A stretch of DNA of 64,000 nt from Bordetella parapertussis. GTDB taxonomy: Bacteria; Pseudomonadota; Gammaproteobacteria; Burkholderiales; SG8-41. The notes beneath the pieces were generated by a model. The model ran no database searches. It was not told where the DNA came from and saw nothing but the letters and a program-made list of their open reading frames with translations. Below, piece after piece: positions 7,743 to 15,764 of the stretch (positions are counted from its first letter, which is position 1; every line of letters begins with the position of its first letter). Both the position numbers and the translations under genes were made by a program. The stretch is from contig CAMCYP010000003.1 of the NCBI GenBank assembly GCA_945885345.1, forward strand, positions 1 through 64,000. The letters run 5' to 3'.

Positions 7743-8371
7743 ACTCTTTCGCGAAATGCGCAGCCATCCTGTTATCCGTATTGCTGGCAGGCTGCGCTAC
7801 GGAATGGCGCACCGGCGAACCCGTAAAACCGACGACCTATGCCGCATCCGGCCCGGTCTCCGCAGTCTCAATCGGCCGACTTCCCCGGCTGGCGGTGATG
7901 ACGGTAACCCTGCACCGCGAAGCGGACGAGCAGGAAAAAGCGGCGCCCGAATGGCAGGCGCGCAATGAAGCCATCAAGACCGAACTACAGCAGGAAATCG
8001 TCCAGTTTCTCGTCAAACAGAAAGGCTATGACGCTCGCGCCATTGATGAAACAGCCCCCGTCGACGAGCAGGCCGCGCGTGAAACGGGACTGCGGCTGGG
8101 CGTTGACGGCATCGTCACTATCGAGCGCTGGCTTATCAAACCGTGGAGCACAGCAAAGGCGATCAGCAATGTTTTTCTGCTGAACATACCGTTGTTCTCG
8201 GCGCTGAATGCGGTCAACCTGCGGGTATCCATCCAAGAAACGGTCTCGGGCCGCACGGTGTGGATGACGGAAATGAAGGGGGAAATGCCGGATACGCCGC
8301 GCGAACCGCCCAATGTCAAAGGCGCGCTCGGCGATCTCGAAAACGCCGTGCCGGCGCAGTTGCGGCGATAA
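7739..8371 (+). CDS. Hypothetical lipoprotein
   Basis: 210 residues from a GTG that overlaps the preceding stop. The lipobox 'LLAGC' puts the lipidated Cys at residue 19. The remaining sequence has no motif I recognise; 'VDGIVTIERWLIKPW' and a later 'RTVWMTEMKGEM' resemble the alternating pattern of small periplasmic lipoproteins predicted to be beta-rich. It is coupled to the upstream exported protein. Function unknown. Confidence 0.75.
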   Translation: MNSFAKCAAILLSVLLAGCATEWRTGEPVKPTTYAASGPVSAVSIGRLPRLAVMTVTLHREADEQEKAAPEWQARNEAIKTELQQEIVQFLVKQKGYDARAIDETAPVDEQAARETGLRLGVDGIVTIERWLIKPWSTAKAISNVFLLNIPLFSALNAVNLRVSIQETVSGRTVWMTEMKGEMPDTPREPPNVKGALGDLENAVPAQLRR

Positions 8372-8385
8372 TTGGCTCGGAAGAG

Positions 8386-8404
8386 ATAACCATATGTTTT
8401 TATT
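8386..8404 (-). promoter_or_regulatory. AT-rich 19-mer (IHF-like)
   Basis: On the minus strand reads AATAAAAACATATGGTTAT. It lies 15 bases after the lipoprotein gene. The remaining 190 bases before the GST gene hold nothing I recognise. Confidence 0.35.
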
Positions 8405-8596
8405 TATATTTTTAATGATGACGCTGCTGATATGCTTTGAATTGGCGGGATTCCCAGCACAACCCCGTTTCACCAGGACTCGAAAGGCGAATGAATGCCC
8501 ATAGGTACCAGTTGAAGAAACTCGTCGAACCCGAGATCCCTGATTGACCGGATCACTTCTGGCCGCACGGATGACGACCATGGACAGCCGCCCATC

Positions 8597-9247
8597 ATGA
8601 AGCTTTACATCACCCCGGGCTCGCCCTACGCGCGCATCGCCCGCATCGTCATTCTCGAAAAAGGTTTGGAAAACCGGGTCGAGATCATCCCGGCACAGAC
8701 CAGGCTCGCCGACAGTCCGTACTACCGCATCAATCCATCAGGGCGCGTGCCCTGTCTGATCCGTGACGACGGTGTCGCGCTGGAGGAATCCGCGGTGATC
8801 TGCGCCTGGCTGGATCACCTCGACGGCAAACCGGCTTTTGATCTGCCGGCCGGTGACGAGGCATGGGAGCCGCGTCGTCTCGAATCGCTGGCACGGAGCA
8901 TCACCGACGGTCTTGCCGTGTGGAGCCGCGAAATCGCGCGGCCGCCGGCAGAACGTTCCCCCACGCTCCTCGACCACGAAGCACAGCGCAGCCGGCGCAT
9001 GGCCGCCCTGTGGGAAACCGAGATTGCACATCCGTGGATGAACGGCGCGCTGAACATGGCGCAGATCACGCTCGCCTGCGGCCTCGGGCTCGAAGCCCGC
9101 AATCCCGATCTGCACTGGCGCCACGACCACCCGAAACTGTGCGCCTGGTTTGACCGCCTTGCCGCGCGCCCGTCGTTTACAGCGACTGCACCACCGCCGC
9201 ACGCAAACGCCAGCGCAGCAGCAGCAGCAGCAGCCACAAGGCAATAA
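8597..9247 (+). CDS. Glutathione S-transferase family protein
   Basis: 216 residues. The thioredoxin-like N domain starts 'MKLYITPGSPYARIARI' and has the cis-Pro motif 'GRVPCLI' followed by 'LEESAVICAWLD', which binds glutathione. The helical C domain follows. Relatives normally end soon after 'ARPSFTATAPP'; this protein runs on through a poly-Ala tail encoded by a CAG-rich repeat. The DNA of the tail resembles the reverse of the methyltransferase 3' end at 10020-10047, so the natural terminus seems altered by a rearrangement. Confidence 0.88.
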   Translation: MKLYITPGSPYARIARIVILEKGLENRVEIIPAQTRLADSPYYRINPSGRVPCLIRDDGVALEESAVICAWLDHLDGKPAFDLPAGDEAWEPRRLESLARSITDGLAVWSREIARPPAERSPTLLDHEAQRSRRMAALWETEIAHPWMNGALNMAQITLACGLGLEARNPDLHWRHDHPKLCAWFDRLAARPSFTATAPPPHANASAAAAAAATRQ

Positions 9248-9259
9248 TCTCCGCCGAAC
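9232..9259 (+). repeat. Left copy of 28-bp direct repeat flanking a toxin-antitoxin module
   Basis: The sequence from AGCCACAAGG to CCGCCGAAC matches 10020-10047 at 24 of 28 positions in the same orientation. The pair brackets the module at 9395-9980. On the minus strand the left copy encodes 'SAEIIALW', close to 'SAEITALW' at the methyltransferase C terminus. Confidence 0.6.
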
Positions 9260-9268
9260 AATAATTAA

Positions 9269-9287
9269 CCAAGCATTTGTTTTTATT
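9269..9287 (-). promoter_or_regulatory. AT-rich 19-mer (IHF-like)
   Basis: On the minus strand reads AATAAAAACAAATGCTTGG, with the upstream ATAAAATAATTC extension shared with the copy at 16712. It lies between the GST gene and the toxin-antitoxin module. Confidence 0.4.
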
Positions 9288-9394
9288 GAATTATTTTATA
9301 TAACGGCAAGCCTCGCACCGGCGAAAATCGCAGCCCCTTCGCCACATCAGAGCGAGGTGATGACAAAAGGCACACACCAGATTAGGATGTGGCC

Positions 9395-9688
9395 ATGAAG
9401 CCGTTTCGGTGGAACCCGGAGAAGAATGAGGCTCTCTCGACTGCGCGGGGCGTGTCGTTCGAAACCATTGTCGTCGCCGTTGAGTCCGATGGCCTGCTCG
9501 ACATCCTGGCCCATCCAAATCCGGGCAAATACCCGCGACAGCGGATTCTGGTGGTAGCTGTGGACAACTATGTGTACCTGGTGCCCTTTATTGACGAACA
9601 ACAGTATTTTTTCCTGAAAACGATCATCCCCAGCCGCAAGGCCACCAGGGATTATTTGAATCAAGGTGAACCCGATGCCGAAAAATGA
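9395..9688 (+). CDS. BrnT-like type II toxin
   Basis: 97 residues from ATG 9395; TTAGGA seven bases upstream favours it over the GTG at 9389. It opens 'MKPFRWNPEKNEALSTARGVSF' and continues 'HPNPGKYPRQRILVVAVDNYVYLVPF', ending 'KTIIPSRKATRDYL'. This is the BrnT-type toxin pattern (RelE-like ribonuclease). The antitoxin gene overlaps its 3' end by 14 bases. The module has lower GC than the surrounding genes and is bracketed by 28-bp direct repeats, which suggests acquisition. Confidence 0.82.
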   Translation: MKPFRWNPEKNEALSTARGVSFETIVVAVESDGLLDILAHPNPGKYPRQRILVVAVDNYVYLVPFIDEQQYFFLKTIIPSRKATRDYLNQGEPDAEK

Positions 9689-9980
9689 CGTTTATGAGAA
9701 AGAAGTTCTCGGCGCCTATGAGAAAGGCCAACTGAAGTCAGTTGCCACCAAAGCGGAGCTTGCCAAATTCAAAGCTGCCGCTCGCGCCACCGCAGTCAAA
9801 GACCGGCGAGTCAACATCAGACTGTCATCAAGCGACCTGCAGGACGTTCAGGTCAAGGCGATGCAGGAAGGGGTGCCCTACCAGACTCTGATTGCCAGCG
9901 TGCTGCACAAGTACGTCACTGGCCGGCTAACGGAACCACAACCATTGCCAACTGAAAAAACGCCTGAATCAAAAGACTGA
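9675..9980 (+). CDS. Ribbon-helix-helix antitoxin of the BrnT-like toxin
   Basis: 101 residues from ATG 9675, with AAGGTGA five bases upstream; the track start at GTG 9666 is less likely. The middle segment 'DRRVNIRLSSSDLQDVQVKAMQEG' followed by 'PYQTLIASVLHKYV' is the strand-helix-helix pattern of CopG/Arc-type antitoxins. It should bind the upstream toxin and the module's own promoter. The gene overlaps the toxin, so translation is coupled. Confidence 0.82.
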   Translation: MPKNDVYEKEVLGAYEKGQLKSVATKAELAKFKAAARATAVKDRRVNIRLSSSDLQDVQVKAMQEGVPYQTLIASVLHKYVTGRLTEPQPLPTEKTPESKD

Positions 9981-10003
9981 AATGCCTTTGGAAGCTCTTG
10001 CTT

Positions 10004-11191
10004 TCAGCGCGCCACCAGCCGCCACAAGGCCGTAATCTCCGCCGACCGCGCCGCGTGCAGCGGATCGGTGGCGTCCTTGGCCTTGGGATGCATGGGCCGT
10101 GCTTCGCTGCGACTTTTGACTTTCAGCCCCGCCGCATCGATCAGTCCCAGCAGTTCCTCGCGCGTGCGCAGGCCCAGGTGTTCGGCGATGTCAGACAGGA
10201 TCAGCCAGCCCTCGCCTTCCGGTTCCAGGTGCTCGGCCAGCCCGGCGATAAAAGCGCGCAACATCTTGCCGCCGGCATCGTACACGGCGCGTTCAATCGG
10301 CGCGCTGGGTGTCGACGGAATCCACGGCGGATTGCAAACGATCAGCGGCGCACGACCTTCCGGAAACATGTCTTTTTCAACGATCTCCACCTGCGCGTTC
10401 AAACCCAGCCGCGAAATGTTCTCTTGTGCGCAGGCCAGTGCCCGGGGATCGGTTTCGGTGGCGATGACCCTGGCGACGCCGCGCTTTGCCAGCACCGCGG
10501 CAAGTACTCCGGTGCCGGTGCCGATGTCAAAAGCCAGCGTCATCGCGGGCAAGGTCGCCTGCGCCACCAGCTTCACGTATTCGCTGCGGATCGGCGCAAA
10601 CACGCCGTAGTAGGGATGGATGTGCGCACCCAGCGCCGGCACATCGACGCCTTTTTTGCGCCACTCATGCGCACCGATCAGCCCCAGCAGTTCGCGCAGC
10701 GAAACCACGCTGGCCATGCCTTCAGGCGTACCCCAGGCTTCGCGGCAGGCCAGCCGTACATCGGGCGCGCGGCTCAGCGGAATGCCGTAATCGGCTTCCA
10801 TCGGAATCAGCAGCATGGACAGTGTATGCGCACGCTGTGCCTGCGCCTGGCGATGGCGGTGAAAAGCCGCGCCGGGCGTGGCATCGGGCTCCTCCTGTTT
10901 ACGTCGTACTTTGCGCGGCCGGTCGATGCGCCGCATCAGCGCCTGCAGCAACTGGCGCGCGTTCTGGAAATCACTGCGCCACAGCAGCGCGGTGCCTTCT
11001 GCCGCAAGCCGATAGGCCGAGTCAGCGGTCATCGTGTCATCGGCAATCACCACGCGTTTGGGCGGCGTGGCACCGCTTTCAGAGCGCCAGCGTGCGGAAC
11101 GGTCTTCGGTGCCGTCGTTAAAATGAATTTGCGGATATTCGGTCAAGGGAAAACTTTCTGACGGTGCGACATGCGCCGTGCCCCCGAGCAT
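10004..11191 (-). CDS. Class I SAM-dependent methyltransferase
   Basis: 395 residues if started at ATG 11191. The track ORF extends to 11521, but the extra N terminus is the shadow of the neighbouring MFS gene. The SAM-binding glycine motif is 'FDIGTGTGVLAAVLA', and the catalytic-type 'VCNPPWIP' (NPPW) follows about 70 residues later. This is the arrangement of N-methyltransferases acting on Gln or on adenine/guanine in RNA (PrmC/RsmC-like). Target unknown. The C terminus 'SAEITALWRLVAR' is echoed by the direct repeat at 9232-9259. Start uncertain; no strong ribosome site is visible. Confidence 0.82.
   Translation of the reverse strand: MLGGTAHVAPSESFPLTEYPQIHFNDGTEDRSARWRSESGATPPKRVVIADDTMTADSAYRLAAEGTALLWRSDFQNARQLLQALMRRIDRPRKVRRKQEEPDATPGAAFHRHRQAQAQRAHTLSMLLIPMEADYGIPLSRAPDVRLACREAWGTPEGMASVVSLRELLGLIGAHEWRKKGVDVPALGAHIHPYYGVFAPIRSEYVKLVAQATLPAMTLAFDIGTGTGVLAAVLAKRGVARVIATETDPRALACAQENISRLGLNAQVEIVEKDMFPEGRAPLIVCNPPWIPSTPSAPIERAVYDAGGKMLRAFIAGLAEHLEPEGEGWLILSDIAEHLGLRTREELLGLIDAAGLKVKSRSEARPMHPKAKDATDPLHAARSAEITALWRLVAR
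10020..10047 (+). repeat. Right copy of 28-bp direct repeat flanking a toxin-antitoxin module
   Basis: Partner of 9232-9259 (24 of 28 identical). It lies in the last codons of the methyltransferase gene on the opposite strand. Confidence 0.6.
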
Positions 11192-11223
11192 AACAGGGAT
11201 GATGCACGGCCCATCCGTTCTGC

Positions 11224-12399
11224 TCAGCCCACCTGATCCGGCTTGTGCTCCACCGGCTTTTCCGGTTTTTGGTTCCAGTATCCACCGGCCACCAGCAACA
11301 CGGCATTCGACCAGAACACGGGAATCAATCCAAAAACCCCGCCGATGTAGCCGAATATCAGCGGCACACCGATCTGGATGATTTTGTTGGCAGTGATGCG
11401 CAGTCCCATGGCCTCTCCGGCGCGCCCTTCCGGCGAGTAGGCATGCGTCAGGATCATCGACAACGGCTGGCCGCAGCCGAGCCCCAGCCCGAGCAGGAAA
11501 GCGATCATGCCAAGAATCCACGGGTTTTCAAAAAACGGAAACAGCAGGTAAATCGCACCGGAAGCAAACAGCGAAAGCGTCAGTATTTTTTCCTCGCCCG
11601 CACGTTTGACCAATGCCGGCATGACCATGCGCACCACAAACGCCGCCGCGGCATAGGCGCCGAGGATGATGCCGATGGTGGATGCCGACAGTCCGATCGA
11701 GTGGCCATAGATCGGCAGATAAAACGACAGCAGGTCGACGCCTGAAAAAATGATGGCGCCGGTCAGCAGCGTCCTGCGCAGGGGGGCAATCCGCACCAGT
11801 TCCAGCAAATCGGTTTTGGCGGGTTTTTGTTTGCGACCTTGCGCCTCAGGCACCATCTGCGGAAACGCAAACAGCGCGAGCACCGGCAAAAACGCCAGCA
11901 GTCCGAGGAACAGATAACTGACAGCATATCCGTAATGGTCGATCGAGAATCCGACCAGTACCGGGCCCAGCAGTCCGGAAATCGACTGGCCGAGGCTGAA
12001 GGTACTGAGATTGCGCGTCCGCATCCCGACGCCGCCCATGGACGCCGCCAGGTTCTGCACTGCAACCGCGAAAAAAATGAAGGAAATGCCCGTCAGCGCC
12101 CGCGATATGTAGAGTGATGCCAGGTCCGGATAAAAATAAGGCACCAGCATCGATATGCCGGAGCCCAGGGATCCAAACAGCATCGGCAGGCGGAATCCGT
12201 AACGATCCGATATTTTCCCTGCGTAAACCCCGAGAAAAAGCTGCAGCACCGATGAAACCGCAATCAGGATACCGATCTCCAGTGCATCGGCGCCGAGCGC
12301 CAGTGCAAACAACGCCAGCACGACACGGCTGCCGCGCAGGCTGATGCCGTTCAACACATTCAACAACGTGATCAGATAGATGGACATCAGTACCGTCAA
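11224..12399 (-). CDS. MFS transporter
   Basis: 391 residues with about twelve hydrophobic segments and the MFS loop motif near residue 60 ('GKISDRYGFRLPM', a G-x-x-x-D-R-x-G-x-R variant). The pattern 'GLGLGCGQPLSMIL' recurs in the C half, fitting drug or metabolite exporters of the major facilitator type. Substrate unknown. The gene lies 33 bases upstream of the methyltransferase on the same strand, so they could be one transcript. Confidence 0.87.
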   Translation of the reverse strand: MTVLMSIYLITLLNVLNGISLRGSRVVLALFALALGADALEIGILIAVSSVLQLFLGVYAGKISDRYGFRLPMLFGSLGSGISMLVPYFYPDLASLYISRALTGISFIFFAVAVQNLAASMGGVGMRTRNLSTFSLGQSISGLLGPVLVGFSIDHYGYAVSYLFLGLLAFLPVLALFAFPQMVPEAQGRKQKPAKTDLLELVRIAPLRRTLLTGAIIFSGVDLLSFYLPIYGHSIGLSASTIGIILGAYAAAAFVVRMVMPALVKRAGEEKILTLSLFASGAIYLLFPFFENPWILGMIAFLLGLGLGCGQPLSMILTHAYSPEGRAGEAMGLRITANKIIQIGVPLIFGYIGGVFGLIPVFWSNAVLLVAGGYWNQKPEKPVEHKPDQVG

Positions 12400-12685
12400 A
12401 AAAATGAAGGATGCTACGCCCTCATGAGGATCACCACATCAAAAAAATGGGCCGGATGGCCTCTTTTATTTCCTGCAGCCGCTGGTTGATGATCAGGACG
12501 CGCTTGAGGCTGCGTGCATTTTGTCGTTACTTGTCGTTACTGTTACCCGGCGGATTGGGAACGACAGTGACGTTTTCGCCGGGTCCGGACCCGTGCGCCG
12601 GCTACGGTTGCGGCAGCGGCAGCGGCGAAACCGCGAATGACTGCTTGTGCACGATGCTTCCTTTGATTCAGCGATCATTCAGCAA
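12400..12685. other. Gene-free stretch with short tandem repeats
   Basis: Holds TGTCGTTAC repeated around 12520, a CGGCAG triplet-like run near 12608-12626, and ATTCAGC/ATCATTCAGC repeats at about 12665-12695. ORFs here are short and not conserved-looking. No promoter or terminator is clear, although the span separates two minus-strand genes. Confidence 0.5.
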
Positions 12686-13660
12686 TCATTCAGCGCGAAT
12701 GCCCGCTTCGGCGATAATTTTCGCCCATTTGGAAATTTCGGTGCGAATGAATTCGGCAAATTGCGCCGGCGTATTGCCTACCGCCTCGAATCCGTGGCCG
12801 AGCAGCAACTGTTTCACGTCAGGCTGGTTCAGCACGGCAGACAGATCCTTCTGAAACTTCTCGGTGATCGCCGTCGGCACGCCCGCCGCCGTTACCAGCC
12901 CGCCCCACTGCGTGACCTCGAAACCCGGCACCCCAGCCTCAGCCACCGTTTGCATTTCCGGAAACAGCGCCGAACGGGTGGCGGTCGTCACCGCCAGCGG
13001 CCGCAACCGGTTGGCCTTGACCTGCGGCAGCACGGAAGGAATGTTCGGGAACATCAGCTGCACCTGCCCGCTGACCAGATCGATGATCGCCGGCGGCTGA
13101 CCCTTGTAGGCGACATGGACGATGCGTGTTTTCGTCATCGACTTGAATAGCTCGGCCGCCATGTGCGCGGAAGCACCGATGCCCGAAGACGCGTAGTTCA
13201 ACTCGTCCGGGCGCGCCTTCGCCAGCGCCACCAGCTCGCGCACGCTTCTCACCGGCAGCGAGGGATGCACCACCACCATCAGCGGCGAGGACGACACCAG
13301 CGAGATCGGCGCGAAGTCCTTCACCGGATCGAACAGCGGCTTGCGGGTAAGGCTCGGATAAGTGGTGAAGGTCGCCGGCACCAGCACCACCGTGTAACCG
13401 TCAGGCGCGGCGCGCGCCGCCAACTCGGTGCCGAGGTTGCCGCCCGCGCCGGGCCGGTTGTCGATGATCACCTGCTGCCCCCAGCGTTCGGCAAGCTTCT
13501 GGCCAATCACCCGTGACGAAATATCCGCCGCGCCGCCCGGCGGAAAAGGCACGATCCAGCGCACCGGTTTGGCCGGAAACGACTGCGCAAGTGCAAACAT
13601 CGGATGCACGCACAGCCCCATCGCCAGCCCCATGATGATCTTGCCTGTTTTTCCGTACAT
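12686..13660 (-). CDS. Bug family tripartite tricarboxylate transporter substrate-binding protein
   Basis: 324 residues. The signal peptide ends near 'FALAQ', and the mature start 'FPAKPVRWIVPFPPGG' plus 'IIDNRPGAGGNLGTELAARAAPDGYT' family sequence identify a Bug receptor. GGAGGAGCCA precedes the ATG (minus strand). It follows an FAD-dependent oxidoreductase gene on the same strand and faces a TauD-type dioxygenase across an intergenic MITE. This suggests uptake and oxidation of one organic compound. No TctAB partner is adjacent. Confidence 0.93.
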   Translation of the reverse strand: MYGKTGKIIMGLAMGLCVHPMFALAQSFPAKPVRWIVPFPPGGAADISSRVIGQKLAERWGQQVIIDNRPGAGGNLGTELAARAAPDGYTVVLVPATFTTYPSLTRKPLFDPVKDFAPISLVSSSPLMVVVHPSLPVRSVRELVALAKARPDELNYASSGIGASAHMAAELFKSMTKTRIVHVAYKGQPPAIIDLVSGQVQLMFPNIPSVLPQVKANRLRPLAVTTATRSALFPEMQTVAEAGVPGFEVTQWGGLVTAAGVPTAITEKFQKDLSAVLNQPDVKQLLLGHGFEAVGNTPAQFAEFIRTEISKWAKIIAEAGIRAE

Positions 13661-13680
13661 TGGCTCCTCCGGGGATTTAT

Positions 13681-13699
13681 TTAATTATTTGTTTTATGG
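13681..13699 (-). promoter_or_regulatory. AT-rich 19-mer (IHF-like), weaker copy
   Basis: On the minus strand reads CCATAAAACAAATAATTAA, between the flavoprotein stop and the Bug start codon. Confidence 0.35.
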
Positions 13700-13718
13700 T
13701 TAAATTTTCTTCGACGCC

Positions 13719-15458
13719 CTAAGCCGCCGCCGCGACCGTCAGCACACCGGGCGGTGGCTCGGCGGCCTCGGTCCCGGGCACCGGACGCAGTTCGCCACGC
13801 ACCTGGCCATCCTCGTTCCACAACACGATGTTGGCGAGAAACTTTGCGTCGTCGCGTTCCGGAAAATCCAGGCGGAAATGCCCGCCGCGACTTTCTTCGC
13901 GCAGCAGCGCCGCCGTCGCGAGCTGGCGCGCGACCTGGATCAGGTTGCGCGTCTCAAGCGACAGGCGCAAACAGTCGAAACGCTCGCGCACCGTTTCACC
14001 GTTGACGCCGATGTCCGCAAAACGCGCTTCCAGCTGATCGAGTTTGCGCATCGCCTGCTGCAGACGGTCGGCGCGCCGCACCTGACCGACGGATTCGACC
14101 ACCAGACGCTGCACTTCGTCGCGCCATGCCTCGGGCGACTCGCCGTCGCCGCGCTGCGACCACTGTTCCAGGGCCGCCACGCCGGCACGCCACTCGCCCA
14201 TGTCGGCCGTCACCGCCGGGTGCGTTCCGGCCTCCAGCGCCGCTGCCATGCCGGCGCGATAACCGAACACATAGCTGTCGATCAGCGCAGCGCCGCCGAG
14301 ACGGTTCGCGCCATGGATGCCACCCGCCGCCTCGCCGCCGGCGTAAAGGCCGCTAACCGTGGTACGCCCCCACTCGTCGATGCGCAAGCCGCCGAGATAG
14401 GTATGCGGGCAGCTCGTCACCTCGAGGAACTCCCGGCTCATGTCGACGCCGCCGTTCATGAAGGTCTTGATGATGTCGCCGGACGCACCGTGGTTGGCCT
14501 CCTCGAAGACATGGCGGATATCGATGCGCACCGCGTTGTTGGCCGTGCCGCGTCCCTCGAATATTTCCATCGCCACCGCGCGGTTGAGCAGCGACCGCGT
14601 CGAACGCTCCATGCGCTCCGGGTCGTAGCGCTGCATGAAACGCTCGCCGTCCTTGTTGAGCAGGTAACCGCCCTCGTTGAGAAAACCGCTGGAGTGCGGC
14701 GGGTAACCGGCCATCTTCGCCGGTGCCGCGGTGATCATCTGGTAGTCGATGAACTCCATGTCGATCAGCTCGGCACCGGCACGCCAGGCCATCGCATAAC
14801 CGTCACCGGTGATGGTCGGCGGTGAATCGTTCAGCGCATGCAGCTGCGGCGCGCCACCCGTGGTCAGCACCGTCGAACGCGCATGCACCACCACCGGCGT
14901 GCCCTCGCGATAACGGAAGCCCCAGGCACCGACTACGCGGCCTTCGTGCTTCAGCAGATCAACAATCATCACGTGGTCCAGCGGCGCCACGCCGTCGCTT
15001 TTGGTTTTTTTCGACAGCGCGTTCATCAGCGGCTTGCCCATCAGCCGCCCGCAATGCACCAGTCGTGCATGGCGGTGCGGAAAAGCACCCATCTTCTGGT
15101 CGTAACGGCCGTCGGAGAGCTTGGCGAGCCCCAGCCCCCAGGCATCGAGCTCCAGCGTACGGTCGATAGACTCGGTGCACATCAGCTGCGCGAGTCGCTG
15201 GTTGTTGAGGCCGAAGCCGCCACGCAGCGTGTCTTCGAGAAACAGTTCGGGATTGTCGTCCGCGCTGGAATGGCCGATCGCCACCGAATGCCCGCCGCGC
15301 GCCATCGACGAACTGCCGGAGGCATAAGTACCCTTGGTCAGCAGCGCAGGCGTGACGCCCGCGCGCAAGGCCCCCACAGCCGCCATCATCCCGGCCACAC
15401 CGCCGCCGATGATCAATACGTCCGTTGTCAGATGCTGGACGTCGCCCAACTTCACCAT
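13719..15458 (-). CDS. FAD-binding oxidoreductase, fumarate reductase/succinate dehydrogenase flavoprotein family
   Basis: 579 residues. The FAD dinucleotide motif is 'IIGGGVAGMMAAVGALRAG' near residue 16. The family segment 'GLYAGGEAAGGIHGANRLGG' lies near 385, and the C-terminal helical domain ends with 'REESRGGHFRLDFP'. It also has 'TSCPHTYLGGLRI' where succinate dehydrogenases have the HPT segment. No iron-sulfur or membrane subunit is adjacent, so it is a soluble oxidoreductase of unknown substrate, perhaps closer to L-aspartate oxidase or adenylylsulfate-reductase-like relatives. Operon with the downstream Bug receptor. Confidence 0.87.
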   Translation of the reverse strand: MVKLGDVQHLTTDVLIIGGGVAGMMAAVGALRAGVTPALLTKGTYASGSSSMARGGHSVAIGHSSADDNPELFLEDTLRGGFGLNNQRLAQLMCTESIDRTLELDAWGLGLAKLSDGRYDQKMGAFPHRHARLVHCGRLMGKPLMNALSKKTKSDGVAPLDHVMIVDLLKHEGRVVGAWGFRYREGTPVVVHARSTVLTTGGAPQLHALNDSPPTITGDGYAMAWRAGAELIDMEFIDYQMITAAPAKMAGYPPHSSGFLNEGGYLLNKDGERFMQRYDPERMERSTRSLLNRAVAMEIFEGRGTANNAVRIDIRHVFEEANHGASGDIIKTFMNGGVDMSREFLEVTSCPHTYLGGLRIDEWGRTTVSGLYAGGEAAGGIHGANRLGGAALIDSYVFGYRAGMAAALEAGTHPAVTADMGEWRAGVAALEQWSQRGDGESPEAWRDEVQRLVVESVGQVRRADRLQQAMRKLDQLEARFADIGVNGETVRERFDCLRLSLETRNLIQVARQLATAALLREESRGGHFRLDFPERDDAKFLANIVLWNEDGQVRGELRPVPGTEAAEPPPGVLTVAAAA

Positions 15459-15493
15459 GGTGAATCTCCTCCCTGCGTTGCGCTTGCCGAGAC

Positions 15494-15583
15494 TTAGAGC
15501 ACCCTAACAAAATACTCCCTCGCCCCGCTTGCGGGGAGAGGGTTGGGGTGAGGGGCATCAATGCATTTTGTCAGGTGCTCTTA
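15494..15583. mobile_element. MITE-like palindromic element with TTA duplication
   Basis: An 84-bp core begins GAGCACCCTAACAAAAT and ends ATTTTGTCAGGTGCTC, terminal inverted repeats with two mismatches. It is flanked on both sides by TTA (15494-15496 and 15581-15583), a likely target duplication. The centre holds a further hairpin, CCCCGCTTGCGGGG. It encodes nothing and lies between the divergent flavoprotein and dioxygenase genes, where it could affect either promoter. Confidence 0.65.
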
Positions 15584-15764
15584 CGCTGCTGCGCTGGCGG
15601 CTGTTGTTATTACCCGCCGCCGCTGGCGGAATAGCCGTGATTACAGCTGCAGGTTAAGTGCGCGCTGGCGGGATGGCAAGCAGACCAGCATGTGGCCTCC
15701 GGGCAGCGCCCGGCGGTTTTATGCTCTAATGAATTTACCGGTAAAGCACCCCACGGAGGAGACC

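Noticed and set aside
9998-11161. 387-aa plus-strand ORF
   Set aside because: Antisense to the methyltransferase; composition is Arg/His/Gln-rich, as expected for a shadow frame in GC-rich DNA.
10004-11521. 505-aa version of the methyltransferase
   Set aside because: The first 110 residues are the opposite-frame reading of the adjacent MFS gene; the protein pattern starts at ATG 11191.
12411-12854. 147-aa plus-strand ORF in the gap at 12.4-12.7 kb
   Set aside because: No ribosome site or recognisable domain, and it extends antisense into the Bug gene.
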